The notes under the pieces: model-generated | Told to the model about the DNA's origin: nothing | The model's database searches: none | Seen by the model: the letters and a program-made list of their open reading frames with translations, nothing else | Source: Rana temporaria | Lineage: Eukaryota > Chordata > Amphibia > Anura > Ranidae | Assembly: GCF_905171775.1 (NCBI RefSeq) | Contig: NC_053489.1 | Location: 149,505,142-149,569,141, forward strand | Direction: 5' to 3' | DNA: 64,000 nt | Program-made: the position numbers and the translations under genes | Shown here: positions 32,288-43,315 of the stretch, one piece after another | How the letters are laid out: each line of letters starts with the position of its first letter | How positions within the stretch are numbered: the first letter of the stretch is position 1

Positions 32288-33560
32288 TAGGGATGAGCTT
32301 CGATTTTTTTCGGCGAACAACAAACAATTTGGGGTGTTCGCGGCAAATTCGAAAAGTCGCGGAACACCCTGTTAAAGTCTATGGGAGAAATCTAAAGTGC
32401 TAATTTTAAAGGCTAATATGAAAGTTATTGTCCTAAAAAGGGTTTGGGGACCTGGGTCCTGCCCTAGGGGACATGTATCAATGCAAAAAAAAGTTTTAAA
32501 AACGGCCGTTTTTTCAGGAGCAGTGAATTTAATAATGCTTAAAGTGAAACAATAAAAGTGAAATATTCCTTTAAATTTTGTACCGGGGGGGGGGGGGGGG
32601 TTGTAAAGTAAGCATGTGAAATAGCGCATGTTTCCCGTACTTAGAACTGTCTCTGCGCAAAGTGTAATTTCTGAAAGAAAAAAAGTCATTTAAAACTGAC
32701 TTGTGGCTATAATGAATTGTCGGCTCCCGGCAATTCAGAGAGAAATTCATTCATAAAAAAAAAAAAAGCGTGGTGGTCCCCCCAAATTCGATTACCAGGC
32801 CCTTCAGGTCTGGGATGGATTTTAAGGGAAACTCCACCCCAAATTAAAAAAAAATGGCATGGAGTTCCCCCAAAAATGCACACCAGACCCCTTATCCGAG
32901 CATGTAACCTGGTCGGCCGCAGAAAAGAGGGGGGACAGAGAGCGCCCCCCCTCCTGAACCATACCAGGCCACATGCCCTCAACATGAGGAGGATGTCCCC
33001 ATGTTGATGGGGACAAGGGCCTCATCCCCACAACCCTTGCCCGGTGGTTGTGGGGGTCTGTGGGTGGGGGGCTTATCAGAATCTGGAAGACCCCTTTAAC
33101 AAAGGGGACCCCCATATCCTGGCCCCCCTATGTGAATTGGTAATGGGGAACATTGTACCCCTACCATTTCATGAAGGAAGTGAAAATAGCTGTAAAAAAA
33201 CACACACACCGTGGAAAAAAGTCCTTTATTAAAGAAAAAAAAAATCCAGCGGTGGGAATCCACTCTCGGTCCCGGCTCCCCACTCCAACGTTGTCGGTAT
33301 CCAGCGACGGGTGATCTCCTCTCCTGTCCAGCGATGAGAAGATCGTCCGGGATCCAGAGCGCAGCATCGCCGGCCGCCTGTCTCCACCGGAGACACCCCG
33401 ACGAATGACGCTGCTGAAGCTAGTGACATTTCTTATATTGGTGAGGCGGGGCCACCCGTCACGTGACCCCGCCCCCTCTGACGCAAGGGGGAGGCCTGGG
33501 CTTCCCCAGTGACGTAGCAGAGGGTGCGTCAGAGGGTTGCGTCTCAAACAACAAAACTGA
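32288..33560. mobile_element. hAT-like non-autonomous fragment
   Basis: Tip 'tagggatgagcttcg' at about 32288, followed by 'gttcgcggcaaattcg' words. The interior is shared in the opposite orientation with 52740-53520: compare 'aaggggtcttccagattc' with 'gaatctggaagacccc', and 'ttcaggtctgg' with 'ccagacctgaa'. No transposase. The right border is not defined. Confidence 0.5.
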
Positions 33561-34326
33561 CCTTATTAGTCCATTTTTGGTAATGGCAACTCGTAGGTTT
33601 GAAATGATTTTTAGCGTGAATCTTCCATCCATATGGTAGAGATCCACATAGTGTAAATCAGTTTAACAGGAAAAACATTTATTTGAAAACTTTTAAAATT
33701 GACGCTCACATTTCAGAGGATAAAACAAGCGCTTGTATATAATGAATGGATTCCATGCAGTAGTAGCTGTAGATGGGACCCGACGAGCATTTCATCTAAG
33801 AAGACATCGTCTGGGGTTCTCCTCTACCTAGGAGGGAAAGCTACAATGTATTTTTACCTCCTCGCTAGAGAAATTCATACAGAAAAAAGTCAGTTGATCT
33901 AGTTTAGTGATTGTGTCAGTGTTAATGTCAGTTAGTGTCAATGTAAATTGCAGTTGGTGTCAGTTAATTGCAGTGTTAGTGTTAATATCAGTTAGTGTTA
34001 GAGGCAGTTAGTGACAGTGTTTTAGGGTCAGATATTTTAGACTGTGCAGTCCAGGCGGGTTGGGGTGGGTATACGCGGGGGTGGTTGGTGATGGGATTTG
34101 GGGTTCCGGGATGTGTGGATTTGATTACAGTACATTTTTTAGTTTTATGTGACAGATTGGTTCCAATTTAGGTCAGAGCTGCCATATGATTCTGTTTGTC
34201 TTACTTTAACTCCGGTTTTGATTGTGGAAAATAGTATGAAGCAGCACAAGATATGGGTTGCCCCAATTCAGGGAAAGGCGGTTGGACATAATGTGCCGAA
34301 AAATGTTTGTCAGATAGAGTGTCAGA
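33561..34326. other. no recognisable gene
   Basis: Contains a degenerate short repeat around 'gtcagttagtgt' (about 33917-34025). Nothing else is supported. Confidence 0.4.
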
Positions 34327-34683
34327 TAGGGTGACCACATGTCCCGGATTGACCGGGACAGTCCTGCATTTTGCAGGTCTGTCCCGGGCACCTTCATTTC
34401 AGGATAATACAGTATCCCGAAATGAAACAGGCACAGCCAACCCCCCAAGCCAAACTAATGCCCTCCCAAAAAAGGCTGCCACATCACCGCTTTACTCACT
34501 GACAGTACTTGTCCTGGCTGGAAATGCCTGGAGGAGCACAGTCTCCGTCCCCTGCTTGTGATTGGAGAAATCATAAATCCTGCCTCTTGTGTCCAATCAC
34601 TGTGCTGTGATTCGTTACAGCACAAGCTGATTTTTGGAAGGGGGGGTTTCCCTGAATGGTAGTTTGGAAATGTGGTCACCCTA
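34327..34683. mobile_element. 357-bp hAT-type MITE
   Basis: Ends TAGGGTGACCAC and GTGGTCACCCTA are perfect inverted repeats. The 8-bp flanks gtgtcaga are identical on both sides (34319-34326 and 34684-34691). Non-coding. Confidence 0.9.
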
Positions 34684-34796
34684 GTGTCAGATACATTAAC
34701 AAAAAACTGTCAACTTCACACGTAAAAGGAATTTTTATAAAATAAATGCAGTAAACCACTTGAATAATCGTAATAAATCAGCTGAGTTTTGCACCT

Positions 34797-34925
34797 TCAT
34801 ACCTCAGATCACCCCAATTCCTTCACCTTCACCCCTCAGTTTACTCCAATCCCTTCACACCTCAGATCACCTCAATTCCTTCATCTTCATACTTGAGTTT
34901 ACTCCAATTCCTGCATCTTCACACC
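34797..34925. repeat. 32-bp minisatellite, left part
   Basis: Units of the form 'cagatcaccccaattcct' plus 'caccttcacacct'. The array continues at 38392, after the hAT element inserted at 34926. Confidence 0.9.
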
Positions 34926-34989
34926 CAGTGGCGGCTGGTGCTCAAATTGTTTGGGGGGGCGCAAACGAAAAAAAATAAAACAATTGCAG

Positions 34990-36965
34990 CCTCACTGGGC
35001 CCATCAATTATCACCACTGTGCCATGCCATCAAACACAGCCACTATGCCATCAATTGTCACCACTTTGCCATGCCATCAATTGTCACCACTTTGCCATGC
35101 CATCAATTGTCACCACTTTGCCATGCCATCAATTGTCACCACTTTGCCATGCCATCAATTGTCACCACTGTGCCATGCCATCAATTGTCACCACTGTGCC
35201 ACCAATTGTCACCACTGTGCCACCAATTGTCACCACTGTGCCACCAATTGTGACCACTGTGCCCATCAATTGTCACCACTGTGCCATGCCATCAATTGTT
35301 ACCACTGTGCCATCAATTGTCACCACTGTGCCATGCCATCAATTGTTACCACTGTGCCATGCCATCAATTGTTACCACTATGCCATCAATTGTCACCACT
35401 GTGCCATGCCATCAATTGTCACCACTTTGCCATGCCATCAATTGTCACCACTTTGCCATGCCATCAATTGTCACCACTGTGCCATGCCATCAATTGTCAC
35501 CACTGTGCCATCAATTGTCACCACTGTGCCATGCCATCAATTGTCACCACTGCGCCATGCCATCAATTGTTACCACTGTGCCATCAAGTGTCTCCACTGT
35601 GCCATGCCATCAATTGTCACCACTTTGCCATGCCATCAATTGTCACCACTTTGCCATGCCATCAATTGTCACCACTTTGCCATGCCATCAATTGTCACCA
35701 CTGTGCCATGCCATCAATTGTTACCACTGTGCCATCAATTGTCACCACTGTGCCACCAATTGTCACCACTGTGCCACCAATTGTCACCACTGTGCCCATC
35801 AATTGTCACCACTGTGCCATGCCATCAATTGTTACCACTGTGCCATCAATTGTCACCACTGTGCCATGCCATCAATTGTTACCACTATGCCATCAATTGT
35901 TACCACTGTGCCATGCCATCAATTGTCACCACTTTGCCATGCCATCAATTATCACCACTTTGCCATGCCATCAATTGTCACCACTGTGCCATGCCATCAA
36001 TTGTCACCACTGTGCCATCAATTGTCACCACTGTGCCATGCCATCAATTGTCACCACTGTGCCATCAATTGTCACCACTGTGCCACCAATTGTCACCACT
36101 GTGCCACCCAATTGTCACCACTGTGCCCATCAATTGTCACCACTATGCCATGCCATCAATTGTTACCACTGTGCCATCAATTGTCTCCACTGTGCCATGC
36201 CATCAATTGTCACCACTTTGCCATGCCATCAATTGTCACCACTTTGCCATGCCATCAATTGTCACCACTGTGCCATGCCATCAATTGTCACCACTGTGCC
36301 ATCAATTGTTACCACTGTGCCATGCCATCAATTGTTACCACTGTGCCATCAATTGTCACCACTGTGCCACCAATTGTCACCACTGTGCCACCAATTGTCA
36401 CCACTGTGCCATGCCATCAATTGTTACCACTGTGCCATCAATTGTCTCCACTGTGCCATGCCATCAATTGTCACCACTTTGCCATGCCATCAATTGTCAC
36501 CACTTTGCCATGCCATCAATTGTCACCACTGTGCCATGCCATCAATTGTCACCACTGTGCCATGCCATCAATTGTCACCACTGTGCCATGCCATCAATTG
36601 TCACCACTGTGCCATGCCATCAATTGTCACCACTGTGCCACCAATTGTCACCACTGTGCCACCAATTGTCACCACTGTGCCACCAATTGTCACCACTGTT
36701 TCACCAATTGTCACCACTGTGCCATGCCATCAATTGTTACCACTGTGCCATCAATTGTTACCACTGTGCCACCAATTGTCACCACTGTGCCCATCAATTG
36801 TCACCACTGTGCCATGCCATCAATTGTTACCACTGTGCCATCAATTGTTACCACTGTGCCATGCCACCAATTGTCACCACTGTACCCACCAATTGTCACC
36901 ACTGTGCCCATCAATTGTCACCACTGTGCCCATCAATTGTCACCACTGTGCCCATCAATTGTCAC
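34990..36965. repeat. 21/26-bp minisatellite ('ccatcaattgtcaccactgtg')
   Basis: Units are 21 bp (ccatcaattgtcaccactg plus tg), with variants 'ccaccaattg', 'ttaccac' and a 5-bp 'ccatg' addition. Unit variants recur in blocks, giving irregular higher-order repeats (for example 'caagtgtctccac' or 'caattgtctccac' near 35586, 36180 and 36440). All three forward frames are open for 600-700 codons. These are not genes. Confidence 0.95.
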
Positions 36966-37005
36966 TGTCCAGACATCCATCCACCTCGGAGCTTTATATT
37001 ATAAT

Positions 37006-37166
37006 CTGCTGGGACTTGTAGTTCTCCATCATCTCCTGGGGCTCAGGTGCATGCAATCCACCATCTTTGTTCAGTTTTTCTCACTGCTGGGACTTGTAGT
37101 CCCATAGATGGTGGATTGCATGCACCTGAGCCCCAGGAGATGATGGAGAACTACAAGTCCCAGCAG
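37006..37166. repeat. palindrome with 61-bp arms
   Basis: Arm 37006-37066 ('ctgctgggacttgtagttct'...) pairs with 37106-37166. The 39-bp loop itself repeats 'gctgggacttgtagt'. The arm motif is a common frog MITE end. Inside the hAT element at 34926-38391. Confidence 0.85.
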
Positions 37167-37339
37167 TCTAAATACAATAACAGGCTCCAAGGTGAATGGG
37201 TGGGGATCAGGCAGTGCACCGCTGTCCGCTGATGACCTAATGGGGTGATAAATCAAATCAAATCCATTTTGAACTGAATTCTGTGGCTTGGCTGGCTTAC
37301 CTTAGCAGTGCTCGGGCAGTATGAACTTCAGAGAAAGTG

Positions 37340-37830
37340 GGGGGGAGGAGAGGAGACTTACACAATGACAGGACTCAGAGTGAACTAGGGGGGGGAGGGG
37401 GCCCCTTCCCTCCCCCCCTAGTTCACTCCGAGTCCTGTCAGTGTGTAAGTTCAGTGACAAGCAGAAGCAGAAGCAGTAGCCCCCCCCCCCCCCCCCCCCC
37501 AGTTCACTCCGAGCTCTGTCATCTAAGTTCAGTGACAACTGACAAGCAGCAGCAGCAGCCCCCCTCCCCTCCCCCCCACAGTTCACTCCGAGTCCTGCCG
37601 CCCAGACCCACTCCGCTCCGGATCAGCAGTGTGCACTCGCAACAGCTTCAGGTCCCCCCCCCCCCCCCCCACACCTCAATGTGCCGATCAGACGTCTGAT
37701 CGGCACATTGAAGTGGGGGGGGGGACCCGAAGCTGTTGCGAGTGCACACTGCTGATCCGGAGCGGAGTGTGGCGGTGGGACTCGGAGTGAACTCCGGGTG
37801 GGGGGGGGGGGAGAGGGGGGGCCGCCGCTG
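37340..37830. repeat. cluster of poly-C/G runs and palindromes
   Basis: 37369-37440 is a foldback ('tgacaggactc...gagtcctgtca'). 37609-37769 is a near-perfect palindrome centred on GACGTC (37691-37696). Runs of C near 37482-37500 and 37654-37670 may be mis-sized in the assembly. Confidence 0.85.
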
Positions 37831-38294
37831 CTGCTTGTCACTGGCAGTACTAGCGCAGAGAGAAGTATTCAGCTGCGGTGGGGCTCGGTGGTGGTGGCGG
37901 GGCTGGCAGGCAATGGATGCGGGGGTGCTGCTGGTGCTGGAGTGGGGGAAGGAGCCGGTCTGTTCCTTACCTTCAATGGTTGGCGCCGCTCCTCTATGAT
38001 GCCCCCACACGCGCTCCAGATATCACCAGAATACCGGAAGTGGTATAATATTAATGGCACTGCCCACTGACCTCTCTTTTTCGGTCCCCGCCGAGCCAAT
38101 CCCATGAGAACACCATGCATTCTAGCAAATCAAATGACAGTGGGAGTGTGTGCGGGCGCACAGCTTGCGCCCTGCACACGCCCTAAACACGGGCAAATCA
38201 GCTTCCAAGCCTGCGATCAGCTGATTGCAGGCTGGGAAGCTTCCCATAGACCGCCGCATGTCCGGCGCCTGGTCACTCTTAAAGTGACATTTTT

Positions 38295-38333
<39 letters not shown>

Positions 38334-38391
38334 GCTTGGGGGGGGGGGGGGGGGCGGCGCCCGAGCGCCCCCTATGGACGGGCCGCCACTG

Positions 38392-39349
38392 TTCACACCT
38401 CAGATCACCCCAATTCCTTCACCTTCACACCTCAGTTTACTCCATATCCTTCACCTTCACACCTGACATCACCTCAATTGCTTCATCTTTACACCTGCGT
38501 TTACTCCAATTCCTTCACCTTCACACCCCAGATCACCCCAATTCCTTCATCTTACACCTCAGATCACCCCAATTCCTGCACCTTCACACCTCAGATCACC
38601 CCAATTCCTGCACCTTCACACCTCAGATCACCCCAATTCCTGCACCTTCACACCTCAGATCACCCCAATTCCTTCATCTTCACACCTCAGATCACCCCAA
38701 TTCCTGCACCTTCACACCTCAGATCACCCCAATTCCTTCATCTTCACACCTCAGATCACCTCAATTCCTTCACACCTCAGATCACCTCAATTCCTTCATC
38801 TTCATACTTGAGTTTACTCCAATTCCTGCACCTTCACACCTCAGATCACCCCAATTCCTGCACCTTCACACCTCAGATCACCCCAATTCCTTCACCTTCA
38901 CACCTCAGTTTACTCCAATTCCTTCACACCTCAGATCACCTCAATTCCTTCATCTTCATACTTGAGTTTACTCCAATTCCTGCACCTTCACACCACAGAT
39001 CACCCCAATTCCTTCACCTTCACACCTCAGTTTACTCCAATTCCTTCACCTTCACACCTGAGATCACCTCAATTGCTTCATCTTTACACCTGTGTTTACT
39101 CCAATTCCTACACCTTCACACCTCAGATCACTCCAATTCCTGCACCTTCACACCTCAGATCACCCCAATTCCTTCACCTTCACACCTCAGTTTACTCCAA
39201 TTCCTTCACCTTCACACCTGAGATCACCTCAATTGCTTCATCTTCACACCTGCGTTTACTCCAATTCCTGCACCTTCACATCTCAGATCACCCCAATTCC
39301 TCAAACTTTACACCTCAGATCAGCCCCAATTCCTGCACCTTCAGAACAC
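38392..39349. repeat. 32-bp minisatellite, right part
   Basis: Units spaced 32 bp (for example 38592 to 38624), alternating 'cagatcaccccaattcct' and 'cagtttactccaattcct' types. Open frames across it are repeat artefacts. Confidence 0.95.
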
Positions 39350-39469
39350 ACAAAAGGCAATGCAGCTAGCCACTCACGTTTCAAAACAGCAGTAGGAATC
39401 AACAGATTCCTGCCCTAGCCATTTGCATTGTACCTAAATGCGTGCTAATGTAGCCCTAGAACAGGGTTT

Positions 39470-39930
39470 GGGAGCTACTACTTTAGAAAACAAGTTACAA
39501 AACCCTGTTATAAAGTGCAGTTCGCTTTTGGAACTTCTAAAGTCATGGTTACAAAGCCAGTTATAAAGCATGATTCACAAAGCCAGATATAATGGAGTAC
39601 TCACAAAGCCAGTTATTAAGCAAAACTCCTTTATAACTGTCTCTCCGTGTAATGCTTATTACCTGGCTTTGTGGGCTGCCTAATACCTGACATTGTGACT
39701 ACTGGAAAGCCAGTTATAAAGCATTACTCGCAAAACTAGTTATTACGAATTGCTCACAGAGCCAGTTATTAAGCAAAACTCCTTTATAATTGTCTTTACA
39801 ACTAGCATTGTTAGAACTGCAAAGCCAGTTATAAAGCATCATTCACAGAGCCAGTTATAAATGAGTATGCTTTATAACTGGCTTTTTGAATATTACTTTT
39901 AGTAGTGCTTCCAAAGCCTGTTAAATACTT
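39470..39930. repeat. degenerate tandem repeat of 'aaagccagttataaagca'
   Basis: The word occurs about ten times in both orientations or with changes ('gcttaataactgg', 'agccagttattaagcaaaac'), spaced 30-60 bp. Old, diverged array. No coding role. Confidence 0.7.
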
Positions 39931-41071
39931 CATCCACAGTTAAAGCGGCCCCCCGCTGCAGAGCCATTCACTGGGAATCTCAGTGTGCTGCTACTTCTCC
40001 TCCCCCAGCTCTTATGCAGCTGAGAACAAAGGGAATGTGATCACTTATAAAAAGGGAAAAAAACTATTTATAATGTATTTTTATATCTATACAAAAATGG
40101 TTTGCCTTTAATTTTTTTTTTATTATTTAATAGGTTGTTTTACTAGGTGAGCCTTTACAATCACTTTAACCTTTCTGGGTAGAGCGACCGGTCTCCCCTT
40201 CAGCTTGAGCCAGGCACATAGCTGCTGAGGGAGAGGAGTGCCCAGAGACAGCAGGTGCACACCGATTAGAAAAGCCTGGCCACCTGATTAGACAACTGCA
40301 GTGAATGAGGAGAAAAAAGAACATAATTATCATGAACAAAAGGAGTACTCTCTGGCTCTGGAGCATCAGATCTGACCCCTTCACTGGAGGGAAGAGAAGT
40401 TGGCATACAACAGTCACATTCCCTATATGTGGACATAGCACCTCACCAGCGTTCATGTGTGCGCATTAAAGCCAGCAAGGTGCTATGGGCGCAAATACAG
40501 AAGGTGGTGGTGCGGAAGGCCTCGGCTTCTCTGTCCCCCCTTCTCTCCTGGCGTTTCAGTCCAGCAGTGGCCTAGGTTGCCATGGAATGGTTTGGTGGGT
40601 GGGAGAATGGAGAGACTCTTTCCACTCCTCCCACCACCACCGAACATATGGGACACATCCACCTGTGGCTGGTCCTGCATGTCACAGCCAGCTCTTCTTA
40701 AGACATGTGGCCCCAGCCCACGAGGCAAATGTCCAGTGTGCCCTATGGCCAGTCCGGGCCTGTATTTGGTATTGCCCGATCATCAGGAGTAGGGGATTTT
40801 TTTTTTTTCGTGGTGGGTCATGGTAATGGCATACAATTATACAGCTAAAATATAAAAAATATAATTTTTTACAATTTTGGACCAGTTTTCGTTTTTCTAA
40901 TAAAACAAAATCAGGAGACAGCCTTTACATGTTTCACCAAATGAAGGACCAATCTTTCCCGAAAAACACAAGGTAAAATCCACCTGGATACACAAAGTAG
41001 CTGCAATGATACTGTATGTATATTTCTACTAACACATGTCAAAGTTGTAAAATTGGGTTTAGGCATTAAGG
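39931..41071. other. no recognisable feature
   Basis: A short open frame at 40457-40792 and its antisense partner show no recognisable domain. The rest is AT-rich. Confidence 0.4.
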
Positions 41072-41429
41072 CAGACCTGGGCGAACTACGGCCCGCGGGC
41101 CGTATACGGCCCGGCAGACCTTTTAATCCGGCCCACCCCCGCCGCCGAAATCGCCACCGCCGCCACGTTAATCACCGCGCCGGGGAACATTACAGACAGC
41201 GTTCGTTTGAACAGCTGTTTTCCCCGCCGCGCATAGACACTCCCCCTTGGACGGATCTGTCCAATCGCGAGCAAGGGGGAGTCACATAGACACTCCCCCT
41301 TGCTCGCGATTGGACAGATCCGTCCAAGGGGGAGTGTCTATGCGCAGCGGGGAAAACAGCTGTTCAAACGAACGCTGTCTGTAATGTTCCCCGCCGCGGT
41401 GATAACAGTAGGCAGGGCTGGGAGGGGTC

Positions 41430-42090
41430 ACTGTGCCCATGACACGCAGCCACTTGTGCCAACACATGCAGCCACTTGTGCCAACACATGCAGCCACTTG
41501 TGCCAACACACGCAGCCACTGTGCCACCATAAATTGTCGCCACTGTGCCAATCACACGCAGCCAATGTGCCAATCACACGTAGCCACTGTGCCAATCACA
41601 CGCAGCCACTGTGCCAATCACACGCATCCACTGTTCCCATCAAACGCAGCCACTGTGCCAATCACACGCAGCCACTGTGCAATCAATTGTTGCCACTGTT
41701 CCCAAACACAGCCACTGTGCCAATCACATGCAGCCACTGTGCCAATCACACGCAGCCACTGTGCCAATCACACGCAGCCACTGTGCCCATCAAACGCAGC
41801 CACTGTGCCAATCACACGCAGCCACTGTGCCAATAACACGCAGCCACTCTGCCCATCAAACGCAGCCACTGTGCCAATCACACGCAGCCACTGTGCCCAT
41901 CAAACGCAGCCACTGTGCCATCACATGCAGCCACTGTGCCAACACACGCAGTCACTGTGCCATCAATTGTTGCCACTGTGCCCATCACACGCAGCCACTG
42001 TGCCATCAATTGTCGCCACTGTGCCCATCAAACGCAACCACTGTGCCATCACACGCAGCGACTGTGCCATCACATGCAGCCACTGTTTAA
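41430..42090. repeat. 20-22-bp minisatellite ('cacgcagccactgtgccaat')
   Basis: About 30 units, including variants 'ccactgtgccatcaattgt' that match the core of the array at 34990-36965 in another element. Confidence 0.93.
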
Positions 42091-42118
42091 TCAATTGTTA
42101 TTGATTAAACAGTGGCTG

Positions 42119-43150
42119 CCTGTCCCCAGCGTCTGTCCCCCTCCTGTGTCATGTCCCCAGCGCCTGTCCCCCTCCTGTGTCATGTCCCCAGCGTCTGTCC
42201 CCCTCCTGTGTCATGTCCCCAGCGTCTGTCCCCCTCCTGTGTCATGTCCCCAGCGTCTGTCCCCCTCCTGTGTCATGTCCCCAGCGTCTGTCCCCCTCCT
42301 GTGTCATGTCCCCAGCGTCTGTCTCCCTCCTGTGTCATGTCCCCAGCGTCTGTCCCCCTCCTGTGTCATGTCCCCAGCGTCTGTCCCCCTCCTGTGTCAT
42401 GTCCCCAGCGTCTGTCCCCCTCCTGTGTCATGTCCCCAGCGTCTGTCCCCCTCCTGTGTCATGTCCCCAGCCTCTGTCCCCCTCTTGTGTCATGTCCCCA
42501 GCCTCTGTCCCCCTCCTGTGTCATGTCCCCAGCCTCTGTCCCCCTCCTGTGTCATGTCCCCAGCCTCTGTCCCCCTCCTGTGTCATGTCCCCAGCCTCTG
42601 TCCCCCTCCTGTGTCATGTCCCCAGCCTCTGTCCCCCTCCTGTGTCATGTCCCCAGCCTCTGTCCCCCTCCTGTGTCATGTCCCCAGCCTCTGTCCCCCT
42701 CCTGTGCCATGTCCCCAGCCTCTGTCCCCCTCCTGTGCCATGTCCCCAGCCTCTGTCCCCCTCCTGTGCCATGTCCCCAGCCTCTGTCCCCCTCCTGTGC
42801 CATGTCCCCAGCCTCTGTCCCCCTCCTGTGTTATCTCCCCAGCCTCTGTCCCCCTCCTGTGTCATGTCCCCAGCCTCTGTCCCCCTCCTGTGTCATGTCC
42901 CCAGCCTCTGTCCCCCTCCTGTGTCATGTCCCCAGCCTCTGTCCCCCTCCCGTATCATGTCCCCAGCCTCTGTCCCCCTCCTGTGCCATGTCCCCAGCCT
43001 CTGTCCCCCTCCTGTGCCATGTCCCCAGCCTCTGTCCCCCTCCTGTGTCATGTCCCCAGCCTCTGTCCCCCTCCTGTCTGTGCCATGTCCCCAGCCTCTG
43101 TCCCCCTCCTGTGCCATGTCCCCAGCCTCTGTCACCCTCCTGTGCCATGT
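42119..43150. repeat. 31-bp minisatellite, about 33 units
   Basis: Unit 'tgtccccagc' + 'gtctgtccccctcctgtgtca', period exactly 31. Early units have 'agcgtct'; units after about 42470 have 'agcctct'. From about 42705 some read 'gtgcca', in blocks. Because 31 is not a multiple of three, all forward frames are open for 340-410 codons. These are not genes. Confidence 0.95.
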
Positions 43151-43315
43151 CTATAACAAGTACTCGTACCAGTTTTCCAACAATGATATTTACTGCTTTT
43201 TATAAAGAAATACAATTGATTTTATGCAGTATTGAGTTTAGCCTTTTGGCCCGGCCCTCCAAAATATTTTTAGTTTCTCATGTGGCCCCATCGAAAAAAT
43301 AATTGCCCACCCCTG

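Larger units (their letters stand above)
34926..38391. mobile_element. 3,466-bp non-autonomous hAT element filled with minisatellite
   Basis: Ends CAGTGGCGGCTGG and (reverse complement of the right) CAGTGGCGGCCCG. The 8-bp flanks ttcacacc are identical (34918-34925 and 38392-38399), so it inserted inside the 32-bp minisatellite. Contents in order: a 2-kb minisatellite, a 61-bp-arm palindrome, G/C homopolymer-rich palindromes, and a T-run/G-run near 38290-38354. There is no transposase. It would need one in trans. Confidence 0.9.
41072..43315. mobile_element. 2,244-bp non-autonomous hAT element with two minisatellites
   Basis: Ends 'cagacctgggcgaactacgg' and 'aattgcccacccctg' are inverted and similar (CAG.CCTGGGC / CAGGGGTGGGC). 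The 8-bp flanks cattaagg are identical (41064-41071 and 43316-43323). The interior has a foldback at 41200-41400 ('tagacactcccccttg' both ways), a 20-22-bp array, and a 31-bp array. No transposase. Confidence 0.9.

Noticed and set aside
34990..36965. CRISPR-like regular repeats
   Set aside because: Repeats are contiguous without unique spacers, and the genome is eukaryotic.
34893..37107. Three overlapping open frames of 600-700 codons, His/Cys/Pro-rich
   Set aside because: They lie wholly in a 21/26-bp minisatellite inside a hAT element. All three frames are open for the same reason, and there is no promoter or conserved domain.
38336..39369. Open frames of 135-247 codons rich in His, Pro, Ser
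   Set aside because: Product of the 32-bp minisatellite.
40782..40796. 'catcaggagtaggg' matching the junction at 27269-27283
   Set aside because: A 14-base match without further similarity on either side is too short to be a shared insertion site.
40457..40826. Overlapping 111-113-codon frames
   Set aside because: Two frames and an antisense frame compete. No recognisable motif, no splice or promoter evidence.
41915..43302. Open frames of 340-410 codons
   Set aside because: 31-bp minisatellite with no stop codon in the unit. Frame shifts every repeat, so no single protein is conserved.
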